Assembly (NCBI RefSeq): GCF_024713945.1
Contig: NC_134680.1
Location: 3,434,001 to 3,498,000 of the forward strand
Source of the DNA: Dermatophagoides farinae
Taxonomy: Eukaryota; Arthropoda; Arachnida; Sarcoptiformes; Pyroglyphidae
Reading direction: 5' to 3'
DNA length: 64,000 bases
Below are positions 46,868-61,340 of this stretch, piece after piece; positions within the stretch are counted from its first letter, which is position 1; the number at the start of each line of letters is the position of its first letter. The notes under the pieces were generated by a model. The model had not been told where the DNA came from. It made no database searches and worked only from the letters and a program-made list of their open reading frames with translations. The position numbers and the translations under genes are program-made.

Positions 46868-49800
46868 TTATTGTCGATTTCTCAGCCATTCGAATATTTT
46901 CATACGATAATTTTTAGCCCAAACAATGTTTGTCTGTATTGTTTCCAATGATTTATTTAGATTTACATCGGAAACACCTGTATCACGATGTCTAATGAAA
47001 AATTGTTGAAATTCATTCAATTGTTTTTCCGTATAAATATAACGAGCAAAATATGTTGCTAATCGTCCCATATTTGATGATGATAATCGTTGGGCGAGAA
47101 TTTGGCGATAATTTTGTTGAAAATATTGCCATCCAATTTTAAAACCAACAGGTGTCCGTAATATATACGTGTAAAGACCAAGATAATCTTGACGACGAAT
47201 ATAATTTTGTTCCATACCATAATTCATTAGTCTATGAATCGAAAATATGATTCACAAAAAAAATCAAAATATCCAAACAAGAAATCATAAATTGAAAAAC
47301 ATACCTAGTGAGCAATTGTTTGTTCTGTGTTTGAGCCAATGCCTGTAGATAATTCAATTTCATTACCGTTGATTGTTCTTCATTGTATTTTTTCCATACA
47401 AAATTCCAATCATCAACATCATTTGATTCTTGTAAAGCGTAACGAAGTACGACAGTGATTATGTTTGGCGATATTCTATCGATATAACCTTGACGCCATT
47501 TTTTAAATTCTACTTCTGCTTCGGCTAAACATAAATCGAAACCATATGCACAGGCAAATGATGTGACTGTTGTTTGTAATCGTTGAGAATTCATATCTAT
47601 TTGCATGGATGATGATTCTTGAAGGTTGTAGTTTCGATAAACATCACGAACAAGATCATGTGCATATGAACGATATGCTTGTTGCATCATTTGATTCATA
47701 TTGGATTTGCCATCATCGAAATTAACATTACGAAAATATGGCCATAATTTTCCAAAAATGGTCGAACCGGTTGACCAAATCGAATACCTTTGATTTGTTT
47801 TCAATATTGAAAGTAATTCAAATACTGTTTCGAATGGCAAAAGATTTACGTTAGCTAAACGAAAAGCATCATACATAAGATGTGAATAATCTTGTGATGT
47901 TAAATGTAATTTTGACATTGTCGTTTGATCTTGAAATAATTTTGTCCATTTTTTCCATTCATCCATTGGATAATTAACAATATAGAATCCTTGAGAATCA
48001 CAATTGAATTTCAATGGAAAAGATTCATTATTATTTGATTGATTCAATTCGATTTCCTGTTGGCCATTCGAAATGAATTGGATTTTTGCTTCCGTGGATA
48101 CAGTATAATCGTTATAGTATGAAAGTGGAATAATATAATAATCGCTATGGAAATTATTGTGAAAAAAAAGAAATAATAATTAGTTTTTAATCTTTTAAAT
48201 GAAATCATAATCATTACTTATTGTTAGAGAATTTTCCACTGGATAAAAATCTTTCCTGTGTAATGATATATCGTGTACTGTTATCGATTCGGGTTATGTT
48301 TACATATGGAAATCCTGGTTTTAATGTCCATGATTCCAGGAATTTTCTTGTTTCATTGAATCCATCGATTGTAATTTCCGATATTTCGGTTAAAAACTGA
48401 TCAGCCGTAACAGTTTTATATTGATATTTTTTTAGATATTTTTGTAATTGACCATAAAATGATTCAGTGCCTAAAACATATTCAAACATTCGTAATATGG
48501 ATGAACCCTTTAAAGAGAAAGAGAGAGAGAGAGTGAGAGTGAGAGAAAACAAATTATCATTAAAATCAATGGATTCACATGAAAAAATATTAAATTGAAC
48601 CTTTTGATATGTAATATGTGATATATAGGAAATTTCGGCCGGTTTATCAATCGAAGATCTAGATAATGGATGGGCAGTAATACTTGCATCGGCATCCATA
48701 CCGAGAATATAATCAGTTATATAGAATAATTGTTTATAATTCCAATCTGGTTCAACTTTATCGACGGCAAACCATTCTAGATATGATGCGAATGCTTCGT
48801 TTAGCCATAGATCTGTCCACCAATCACAGGTGACTAGATTTCCAAACCACTAAAGAGAGAAAAAATAATAATCAATCAATGATTTGAATAAATAAAAAAA
48901 ACGAATACGAATACCATATGAGCAATTTCATGTGCAACAACGGAAGCAACCCTCATTTTATCCGAAGCCGATGATATGAGTTCATTCCATAATAATGCCG
49001 TTTCACGGAAAGTTAAAAGGCCCCAATTTTCCATTGCACCAGCACTAAAATCTGGTAAAGCTACAAGATGCATTTTTTCCAATTGATATGAATAATCGAA
49101 TTTTTTCTGAAAATTGCTAATTATATCCGATACTTTTGTCAATGAATAGGCTGTATTATTGATTTCCGGTGGTGATGAACAAATATCTACATTGATTTCG
49201 GTACCATTCAATGATTGTGTTTGATCATGATTACATTCAAAATCACTGATTATAAATGCCAATAAATAGGTGACCATTTTTGGTGTTTCTTCGAATTCTG
49301 TTCGTTTCCACGACGATGTTGTTGTTTCATTGGAAATCGTTTCGATCGATTTTGAATTCGTATTTGATATGGCAGTGAAATTATCATGATGTTCAATAGT
49401 TAGCTGAAATGTTGATTTAAATGATGGTTCATCAAAACATGGAAATGCTTGTCGAGCATGAGTATCCTGGAATTGTGTTGCAGCCAATTTTATTACATTT
49501 CCATTATCATTATATTTGCTTAGATAAAATCCAGTCATATCGGTACCAAGTTTACTATTGAAACTAAAATTCAATTGAATGTTCAATGGTTTTTCATCTT
49601 CAACGTTGATTGATTCTTTCATTTCAATAACCCAAAATTCATATGGTTCATATGCAAATGTCTGTTTAATCGATAATTCCGTATCAGAATTGAATACTTT
49701 TGATTCGGTTATATTCAATGATTTCGCGGCATGTAAAATTACATAACGAATTGTTTCCATTAGTTTAACATTGATTTCTACTGTTCCTTCAAATCGTTCT

Positions 49801-52800
49801 TGATCAATATCAACTTTTATCGATAAACGATAATGTTCGGGAATAACATTTGAATTCAAACGGAATTCGGTGAATGGACAAACATCATTTCCACACTATT
49901 TAAACAAAACAAGGGATAAATCAGATGATATTTGAGAATAAAATAAATTTCACTTACCAATAAAAATCGTTCCACTTCAACCATTCGATTTGCTATCCAA
50001 TTGATATTGCTATCGATTTGATTTAGGATACCATTTCGTTGATTTTGTGTGAGACCAATGTTTGGATATTTAGCGAAAAATTGTTTCATTTCATTTTTTT
50101 GTTCGGTGGTGAAAAAATATCTGGAACTAATACTACTTAATAATGATGACACTTTTGTCAAACGTAATGGTGAACCAGTTCGAATAAATTTTAGATAATT
50201 ATCCTTGAAAAATTTCCATAGTAATGCCAAACTGTTTCGATTATTACAGCCACTAACAGCAATGAATACGGAATATGAATCTTGTGATCGTATTACTTGA
50301 TTTGCTTCCAATGCTTGTGTTAATAACATTTTTAATAATTTTGAATCCTTAGTCTGTGCTAATGCATTCATATAGATTGAACGAAGTGTCGATGATGTTT
50401 CATTGGAATATTGTGACCAAACAAATAGCCATTGATCGGTTGAATTAGAATTTTGTATACCATAATCAAGTACAGTACTCAATAGATTTGGTGATGGAAT
50501 TTTATCCATTTGTTGATTCTGTTTACCAATGATCCATTCCTGAAATAATCGTTCACTTTGTTCAAGACAATCATTAATTCGGTTAAAACATGCCCAATCT
50601 AATATGGATGATCGTAATCTCCGTTTTGTAACCGGTTCATCGATTGTATCATTCCAACCCAATTCATCATAAACAGGTTGTACAAGATTTTGAAGATATT
50701 CACAGAATTTTCCTTCATACAAACTTGCATGTGATATATATCGTCGTATTGAGCTAAATCCACGTATAGCCGTTGTCCATGGCGATAAATGTGTTTCATT
50801 CCTTAGATATTTGGCCAAATTTAATGGAACATTATATGAAAGTAGATTAGCCTGTGCAAGATAGAATGCATCCATCATAAGGCCACTTCGATCAAGCACC
50901 GGTACTTCATTTGATTTATCCATGAATGTATTGATCCATTGTTGCCAAATTTTAGGTGAATAATTCACCAGATAATAACCAGAATGAAGTGCATTTAAAT
51001 TGATAGGAATTGATAGCGAATTATTTGCTGTGATTGTCATCGTTTCATTGATCATAAATTCTGTTTTCATATCTTTCCACGTTGAATCAAGATAATATTT
51101 GATCGGTATTTTCCATTTAGGTATCGTAGTATTTTTAGTTTCTTCCAAAAGAAATCGATCTTGAACTAGATTATATACGGTTTCATCACTAGATTCGGTT
51201 ACATTAATGTATGGAATACCGTTACTGTAGAACCAATCATGAATAAAATCACTCATTTTTATAGTTTGTTCATTAGTATCATTGAATACAAATTGTTCAT
51301 CGAATTCAGCCAATAACATTTCCGGTCTAACGCTTGTATATTTATGTTTGGCTAGATAATTACGAAGTGCTGCATAAAACAGATCACTTCCCATTACTGA
51401 TTCAATCATACGTAGAATTGAAGCACCTTTTGAATAGATTATACTCGAATCGAATTGTTCACTTTGTTCGGTACGTGTAACATTACGTATTAATGGATGA
51501 CTATCTTTAGCATCCGATAATAAACCATATTCAAATTCGGATATCAGAAACAAATCAAAAGTATTCCAATCTGGTTCAACGGCATTGACTGTTGTATATT
51601 GCATATAAGTTGCAAACGCTTCATTCAATGCGATAAAATCCCACCATTCACATGTGACCAGATTTCCAAACCAAAAATGTGCCAATTCATGTGCAATCGT
51701 ATTCATCATTGACATTTTTCGTTTCGAAGTTGTATCCTGTTCATGGAATAATAATGCCGTTTCACGGAATGTAATTAGACCCCAATTTTCCATTGCACCA
51801 TAAGAAAAATCTGGTATAGCAATTAAATCCACTTTCTTCATTGGATATGGATGACCAAGTAATTGTTCAAGATGTTCTAAACATTTCGGTGCCTTTTCCA
51901 ATGCATAATCTAATTTATGTTCTTGAAGATGTGATGCACAAACACCAACTGTAACCTGATTATTTTCAATCAAATAATGTTTGCAAACAAATTTACTGAC
52001 AGCCATTGCAACTAAATATGTAACCATATCTAATGATTCATTGAATCTTGTTTGTATCCATTCGGTATTGGGAATCTGTTTGACATCGATCACTTCCATA
52101 TTAGATAATGTTGTATTCATTTCTTTATCATGAATAATTGTAACGTTGAATTTTGATTTGAATGCTGGTTCATCAAAACACGGGAACACTTTACGTGCAT
52201 CGAAAAATTCAAATTGTGTTGATGCCATTCGGTAATTTTTATTTCCATCCGTATAGTTGGATCTATATAGGCCAGAAATACCAGCATCAAGAAGATTGGC
52301 AGTAAAATTAAATGTTAATTCATACGATCCAATCGATTGTTGTTGATCGAATTCAATTACAACAAATTGTTTTGGATAATATCGAAACATTGTTACATGT
52401 TGAATCGAATCCTTATTAATGGATTTTTTCACTGATATCAATTTTACTTGAAGCATTTGAGCTGCATGCAGAACAATTTGTTCGAATGGTTTTAAAGCTT
52501 CGATTTGAATATTAACACTACCATTGTAGATATTTGTGGTTAAATTAACTTGTATGGTTAGATCATAATGTCTTGGTTGAATAATGGTTTTATCAATACG
52601 TGTTTTTGCCCACGGACATGGTTTAGGTGTTCGATCTCCACAAGCATTCTGGCCAAACCATTCACCAACTTTTTCCTTATTATTCGACATCCAAGCTAAA
52701 TTGTATTCAATTCGAGCAAATGTCGATTCTTGTCCACTCATCGAAACTCCTGTTCGTTTATCTTTTAGAAAATTCCAGATATCTAATCGTCGTTTTTCAG

Positions 52801-55800
52801 TAACAGTATGATCGGCAAATCTTGTCATGATCATATCCATCTGATCGGTGGATAATTTTCTAGATAACATTGAATAATTGTTGGTAAAATATTGCCAAAT
52901 CATTTGTTCATGTTCATAACGTTGAATAATGTAGAGGAAAAATTGTACAAAATGATTATTCGAAACGATTGATTCATTCAATGCTAGATCTAAATATTTT
53001 TGAACAATTTTACTGTCGGATATATGACTTAATGCTTCAAGATAACCGGTCTTGTTGGTGTGTGAATCTTTTTCTATTGAAAATCTTTGCCAAACAAATT
53101 CATAATCTAGCGGATTTTTACTATATTTCATACCATACGATAATGTGGATGCAAATAGATCAGGTTTAATTGTGCTATTCTCAACTTTCCATTTGTCAAA
53201 CATTACGTGTGCATCTTTTAAACATTGATGATTACCACTACCACATGCAATTTGAATGATTATTTTTCGAAACATTCGTTCTATTATTGTTGAATTTTCA
53301 ATGTTCCAAAAATCGATACCACTATAATGTGATTGAGTTAAACGTCGTTCAAAATGGAGATATGATTCACGATATTCAGTACGTTCCATTTCCCAGGCAA
53401 GATTAGCAATCAATCTATAGATGAAACAAAAAAAAAAGTTTTTAAATTCCATTCTTACAAATCCAAAAAAAACTTACTTTGAATGAAATGTCCAAGGAAC
53501 ATAATGTGTTTCATGTACAAGATAATTATGCATATCCAATGCAATAAAATATGGTGCAAGTTTAGCACGTGATAAAAAATATGATGATGTTATTAATTCA
53601 CTACGATCATTCACCGTTAACAATGAAACAACGTTATCTTTATTGGCGATTAAATCATTGATCAATTTTGACCATTTTTCCGATGGATAATTAACAAAAT
53701 AGAATCCATTAAAATTTGGGTTGATTTTGATGATGCTATCAAAATAGTTTAATTTGCCAGTTTTTTCGGTTAAAAATTGAATCGTTGATTCTTTTACTTG
53801 TTGTTTTTCATCATATGTATAATATTGGAATGGAATGACATAAGTTAGATCATTCGGTGGACGATCACCATTTCGTATGAATCTTTCTTGTACATATTGA
53901 CAGGATTTGTTCACTTCATTATCATCGACGTCACAAGTGATATTAAGATATGGAAAACCAATTTGTTCAGTCCAAGAAATGATAAAATCTCTGGCATTCT
54001 GGGTATCATTATATGGCCAATTTTGTTCGAATGCTGCGTAAAGATTTTCACTTGTTGCTGTTTGATATTGCAGTGATTCAAGATATGATTGAATTGATTG
54101 TTGAAATGCATTCAAACCCATTGTCTTTTCAAACATATTCAATATTGTTGATCCTTTATTATAAACGATTCTTGTCACATATTTCATATCTTTTGGTTGA
54201 TTCACTTTACGTATTATTGGTTGAGATATTGGATCATAATCACCAACAATTGCCTGATATGTATAACTTTTGACGAACGTGTCCCAAATTTTCCATTCTG
54301 GATGAACAGAATCCATTCCTTTACATTCCATGAATGATGCAAAACCTTCATTTAACCATAGATCACCCCAAAAATTCATCGTAACGAGATCACCGAACCA
54401 CATATGTGCCAATTCATGTGCAATAACATTGCATGTATCTTTTTTCTCTTCAGAAAGATTATCCATTTCGGACCATAATAATTTTTTCTGACGATATTTC
54501 ACGAGACCCCAATTTTCCATTGCACCGGATGAAAATTGTGGTAATGCTATTTGATCCAATTTTGGTAGACTATATTCAATTCCTGTATAATTTTCATAAA
54601 ATTTTAGAATTTTCGGTGTTACACTTAAAGAATATTCACGATGATGTTGATCGTATAATGGCGATGAACATACACTAATCGATAGGTTGCGAAGTTCCAC
54701 ACTATTAATTCGTGAACATTCGAAATCTGATACAAGAATTGCAATCAAATATGTAACCATAGGTGGTGTCGTTGCAAATTTTGTTTCCATCCATTTATCA
54801 TTAATATCGTTGAATGATAAAGCATTCATATTTGATAATGTTTGTGCCATTGTTTTTGGATGTATCACTGTGATCGATATATTCGATTTGAATGATGGTT
54901 CATCAAAACACGGAAACATTTTTCTTGCATGTGTTGATTCGAATTGTGTTGCAGCTAGATTGATACGTGTACCATTATTTTTATCATCATACCAGCCATG
55001 ATAAAGGCCAACTAGACCACCTTTTGATAGATTACCATCGAAATTTAATTCCACCATATAATTATCACCTTTAGTTGTATTCATTTTCAATGGAATAACA
55101 TAGAATTCTAATGGTGAATATGTAAATCCACGTCCAGTGGATAACAATAAATCAGATTTGATTTCAGTTTCTCGTTTTTGTGTTGTTTGTTTTTGTGTAA
55201 TTTTCGGTGATGAAACGTCCAAAATATCAGCAGCATGAACAATGATATGATCGATTTCATCATCAATATTCACCTCTATCTTAACGGTACCATTATATCT
55301 TAATGTATCTGTATCAATTTGAATATTCAAATCATAATTCAAAGGTTTGACCAAACGATTCAATCGATATTGATTCCATGGACAATGTTTTGTATCGCAA
55401 ATATCGGTAACATATTCAATTACATTTTTATAGAATGATCGTGACCAACGAATATTAGCATCAATTAGATCCATTGTTTGTTGACGATAAAGTGCACTGG
55501 CACCGGCTTCAGGATATTTTTCAAATAATTCCATTACTTCTTGACGACGTTTATCTGTTGTAAAATGAAACGCAAAACGATATACAGCACGACCAACATC
55601 CGAATCATCCATTCCATATCGTTGTTGAATTTCTGGATAATGTTCACGATAAAAATTCCATGCTAAATCTAATCCAATTGAATTATCAGCCATATAGGCA
55701 AGAAATGTGAAAAAATCTTGTGTACGAAGATAATTTGTATCCAATGAATTATTGAGCAATCTTTGTAACATATCCACATTGGTTGTAGCTGTCATTGCTT

Positions 55801-58800
55801 TAAGATAGGTCATTTTTTCATTAGTTGTATTGGCCGAATCATAACGTTGTTGAAGAAAAGTGAATCTTTTATCTGTTGCTTCGAAATTTAGTGCATAATA
55901 TAAAAATACAGGTAATATATCCGGATCATAATTAGCGGTTGGATTTTTACTGTATTCATCGAACAATTGTGATGCTTTCTGTAGACAATCTTGATTGCCA
56001 TAATCACAAGCTAATGTCAATATTAATGAACGGAAAAGACGTTGATTCATATTATCATCTGATTTGGCCGTCCATCCAACATCATCATAATGATTGGCAA
56101 TCAATTTTGTTCGTACCCATTGATCGTAGGCAATACTCTGATCTTGTACAGCCATAAAAACTCGTATAAATTTTAACATATCGGCTGCATTTTTCCAAAC
56201 CATATAGGATTTTTCCAATCGAAGAAATTCGGTTAAACTTAAACATTGTTTATAAGGTAATCGACCAGCACGAGCGAGATAGAATGCATCCAATAATAGA
56301 TTGTTTCTATCTAAAGCACTTGTCTGATTCCAAACCTCCGATTCACTATTGTTCAATGTCTCAATCCATCGTTTCCATTGTTCCGTTGGATAGTTAACAA
56401 TAAAAACACCTTTTTGATCGACATTAAATTTTATCAAATCATCTACGCCAATTTCGATATCATCTTTGTACATTTCTTTTGTATACATTATGAATTTTTC
56501 AATATTTCCACTGATATCGGGAATTTTTTGATTAATCAAACGATATGTAATCGGAACAGACCATAAATATGTTGTCGTTGAATAGGGAGAATCTTTTAAA
56601 AATCTTTCCTGTACAAATTTCATCGTATTATTCTTATTATTCGTTGTGATTGTGATTACGGGGAAACCATCTTTTCGTAACCATGTTTGCATAATTTTTT
56701 CTATATCTAAATTTCTATCAGCAACACTGGACAATTCGTTCCAAAGATCACCGGTTAACGTATTTGAGTAGCTAAATTTTTTAATATAATTCTTAATGCC
56801 GATACGAAACGTTTCATCACCAACCATTGATTCCAACATTCGAATGATACATGATCCCTATTAGAGAAAGAGAGAGATAAAGTTCAAAAAAATAAAATCC
56901 TGAAAAATCTCAATCAATTTCAATCAACAAACTTTTGAATAAGTGATGGAATCAAAAACTGCTTGTATCGAATTATCATCAGTTACTTTTGTCTGTAATG
57001 GATGAGTACTAGTCATTGAATCCGACTCATATACACGAGCATATTCATTTATGGCATAAAAATCATGATAATTCCAATCCTTTTCCACATAATCTACGGC
57101 TTTATATTCCATAAATGTTGCGAATCCTTCGTTTAGCCAAAGATCATCCCACCATTTCATTGTGACCAAATTTCCAAACCACTAACAGGAATTAAATTGA
57201 ATTTTAAATATATTCAATGATTTTAAAAAAACACTTACCATATGTGCTAATTCATGACATATTATCTGGCAAATTTTAGTCTTCGACAATGTACTCGTTT
57301 CTTTTGAATCATAAAGAACATAGATATCACGATACGTGACTAGACCCCAATTTTCCATTGCTCCCATTTGAAAATCCGGAACGGAAATCATATCCATTTT
57401 AGGTAATGGAAAATCAATTTCAAAATATTTTTCCGAATAAAATTCCAATGCTTGAGGACCAACTCGTAATGCATAATCGGTTTTATCCAGATTTATCGCA
57501 CGATCATATGTATAGACACTGAAATTTGACAATAATGGACTAGATTTTGATACAAAATCACTGACAACAATTGCCACTAGATAGGTGGACATTTTTACAG
57601 AACGTTCGAACGTTGTCATTTTCATATTTTTATCATTCAATGATCGTTGAACAAATGATATGGGCATATTTGAAATGGCTGAATAATTGGCACCATGTTC
57701 AATTTGTAATGCAAATGTTGCCTTAAATTGTGGTTCATCAAAACATGGAAACACTTTACGTGCATATCCAGCTTGAAATTGTGTCGTGGCTAATTTGACG
57801 GTTTCACCGGTTTCAGAACGTTGATATTGTGAAAGATAAAGACCACTTAATTCTTTACTTAGTTTGCCATAGAATCGTAGTTCAACAACATATGTTTCAG
57901 GTAGAATTATTTTCTGTAATGGAATAATCCAATATTGATTTGGTCGAAACAAGAAATGTGTCATTTTCGTATCGAATAATGAAAGATTATCGTCATGTCC
58001 AGTAACATTAGCGATGAAAGGAATTGAAACTTCTACACGTGGTTGTTGTTTCGTATATACAGCCGATGATGTAATGTTCAAATCTTTTGAATGTAAAATT
58101 AGATAACGAATCGGACGATGAATTTCGATTTCAATTCGAACAGAACCGGAAAATTTTTCCTCATCCACCAAAACGGTAAGATTTACATCATAATGTTGTG
58201 GCCGTACAGATTCATCAAGTCGCCAACGTAACCAAGGATTTTCATTCGGATTACGATTATTTAATATTTTCGAAACATTTTGTTCATTATCCTCAATCCA
58301 TTGAATATTTTCACGTATTGTTTCGATAGCTTCGATACGAGCTCCTTGACCAGCACCAGCATCAGGATATTGGTGGAAAAAATCCATAACTTCTTGTAAG
58401 CGAGATTCGGAACGGAAACCACTAATAACTGAACGAACATACGTTCCTAATCGGCGATCATTCAAACCAAAACGTTTGATCAATTGAGGCCAATGATTTC
58501 GAATATATTCCCAAATCATTGATCTTCCAATGTCACTATTCGAAGCGATTGATTGTTGTACAGCGAAAAAATTTTCATTATTAATTTTATTCAAATCTTC
58601 AGAATATGATATCAATACGGATATAAGATTTGGATTAGTAGTCGATGTCAGTGAGGAAATTATTTTCGATTTTTCAATTGCATCTTTTTCAGATTCATAT
58701 AGATCCCACATACGTTGCCAATCCGATTCATTCGTACTGGCCTGTAAACCATATTTATAAACATATGATTTTGTATTCGAATCTAATCGCTTTCCACGAT

Positions 58801-61340
58801 CCATCCAATCACGAAATTGTTGATAACATTGTTTCGTGCATTTTTCATAGCCAACTTTACATGCTATCGTAATTAATACATTACGTAAGGCTATTTCATC
58901 CAGTTTTTGTGCAGAGTTGTCGGTTGTCGATAAATCAACATTTGAATCGAATGAATTGGCAACGATCGATTTGATAAAATCACGAAATTGTATCAATGCC
59001 AAACCACTTTCACCAAGTTTATTGATCAATGATGTGATTACATTATTAGCCACTGACCATGGAATATAATTTGTTTCCATTTCAAGATACGTGAATAGAT
59101 TGAGTAAACGATCATAGGATAGTGCCGATATCTCGGATAAACGATATGCATCATGTAATAGGTTTGCACGATCACCAACACTGAATGATTTGGAATTTCT
59201 TTTCAATTCACTAATCAATAGATCCCAATCTTCGGGTTGATAATTTACAACATAATAATCATGGCCATCAGGATTTAATTTGATCCAATCATTCGATTCA
59301 AGTTCATATCCAAGATCAACAATCATTTCTGATTGGTTGAATAAATGCGCAGATTGTTCTTGTTTTGGATGTCGATATTTGATATAAATATTCCATGGAT
59401 CTTCCAGTGGAATGGATGTTGAATTTGATCGATAAATTGTTTGTTTTAATCGTAGTTTCATTGTACTTCGCTGAGATTTGGATGGTGATTCACGAATCGA
59501 ACGTTTAAATGTTTGTTGTTCACGTTCAACAGTAATGATAGGATAACCATTGTGATAAAGCCATTTATTTAGAAAATTTTTTCCATCAATTTTAGTCGTT
59601 GTTTCAATATCCTTATAAAAATAACTCATCATTTTTTCTGTATCAACATTTGAATATTGATTTTCTCTAAGTAAATAGCTAAAATTTTCCATAAATTTCT
59701 TCCGCCCAATTATACTTTCAATCATATAAGCAATCGATGCACCTTTTGAATAGGAAATTGTATCGAATAGAGCCGTAATCTGATTCGGTGTAAGAATATC
59801 ATCCCTTTTCGGTACCAATGGATGTGTTTTAGATAAAGAATCGGTAGTGAATGCACGATGTAGATCATCGATTAAAAATCGATTCCATATATTGAATGAT
59901 GCGTCCAGGTGATCTTGACCATAATATTCGATAAATGATGCAAAACCTTCCTGAAGCCAGAGATCATTCCACCAAGTGGCTGTGACTAGATTACCTATCC
60001 ACTTTTTTTGAAATTTCATTTTAAAAAAATGGTCAGAATTTTGAGAAAAAATAATTCGAAACAATTACACTTACCATATGGGCTAATTCATGTGCAATAA
60101 CACTGGCTATTTTTCGCCTATCATTAACACAAGATTCATCGGCATCAAATAGGATATATGTTTCCTTGTAGGTGACTAGACCCCAATTTTCCATTGCACC
60201 GGATACGAATTCGGGTAAACCGATCAGATCTAATTTTTCCAATGATTGTGAATATGGAATGGCCGTTAGATTTTCATAATATGATAGAATAGTTGCCGCT
60301 GATTCACAGGCATACATGGTTTTTTCCACCTGATCTGGTCGTGAATAAACACGAACACGTGTACCGGTTGTTGTCTTTGTTTCTTTATATTCAAAATCAT
60401 TCACCGAAAATGCCACTAAATATGTGGACATTTTTGGCGTCTGTTTAAATGTTGTCCGGCTGAATCCGGTTTCAATACTCGGTACGGTTTCTTTTTCCAT
60501 TTGATTGGATATGGCTCTTAATCCGGTTGGATGGATTAACGTTATATCAAATGTAGCTTTAAATGATGGTTCATCAAAACAAGGAAATGCCATACGTGCA
60601 TATGTTGGTTCAAATTTTGTTGCCGTCATATAACGAATTTCATTTTTGATCGTTGTATATGGACTACGATAAAATCCGATAATCTGTCCATTTCGAAACG
60701 TACTGGAAAACGTAATCTGTAATGCATATTCCTCACCTTTAACCAATGATCCATCTAATTCAAATATACATCGTTCAAACTCCGTATTGCTAGAAAAATT
60801 TTCAATCGCAACCGATGGTTTCGATAATGAATATGATGATATGTTAAGATTTTTACAATTAAGTACAATTTGATCGATTGAATCGTTGAGAACTTGTAAC
60901 GTAATACGTACTGATCCATTGAAAAAATTTTCATTAGGATCGCTACGTATTTGTAGACGATAATTTATAGGTATGACATCATGATTAAGTAATAGATTAT
61001 CAGATATTGGTGGCGGCTTAGTCGATGTAATCGTTGTTTGTGATGTAGTCAATGTCGATGTGTAAGTTGTTTCAAAAGTTGTCGAGGTTGTTGTAGTCGA
61101 TTGATCTTTGGATAAATCATTATTCTCTATATAAATTTTGAATTATAATGGGTTGGTGTCTGTTTTTTTTTCACAATTTTCAACAAAAACAAAAAACTTA
61201 CTATTACGTTCAACAATGTATGCGGCTAAAAAACCGATAAACAAACAGGCCAATATGAATATGGCGAAACCTAATAATAAGGTTTTCGTACGGCCAGCTT
61301 TTGATGATGATGGTGATGTTGTCATCGATGCGCTTGCCAT
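46868..61340 (-). CDS. Giant membrane aminopeptidase with five tandem M1 units
   Basis: Eleven exons on the minus strand: 61202-61340, 60075-61126, 57239-60001, 56933-57181, 53478-56857, 49958-53414, 48915-49895, 48601-48849, 48218-48507, 47305-48144 and 46868-47231. All phases agree; 4,587 aa. Residues 21-43 form a type II membrane anchor and about 58-87 a Thr-rich stalk. Five gluzincin (M1, aminopeptidase N-like) units follow with HExxH at residues 392, 1313, 2215, 3103 and 4002. Each unit also has GAMENWG, a downstream (Q/N)E(G/A)FA zinc ligand and the catalytic Tyr (SYSKG, TYSKG, VYNKG, IYSKG, TYQKG), so all five look active. Units 1-2, 2-3, 3-4 and 4-5 are joined by open frame inside exons 3, 5 and 6 or by a phase-0 splice. 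Expected to trim N-terminal residues from peptides outside the cell, perhaps in the gut. Ordinary APNs have one unit of about 900 aa. Confidence 0.9.

Noticed and set aside
53888-56566. Plus-strand frames opposite the aminopeptidase gene
   Set aside because: They are shadows of the long coding frame on the other strand with no coherent composition or domain.
46868-61340. Five separate neighbouring aminopeptidase genes
   Set aside because: No stop codon, start codon with signal or anchor, or spacer separates the units; long exons read through three of the four borders and the fourth is a clean phase-0 splice. Only unit 1 has a membrane anchor.
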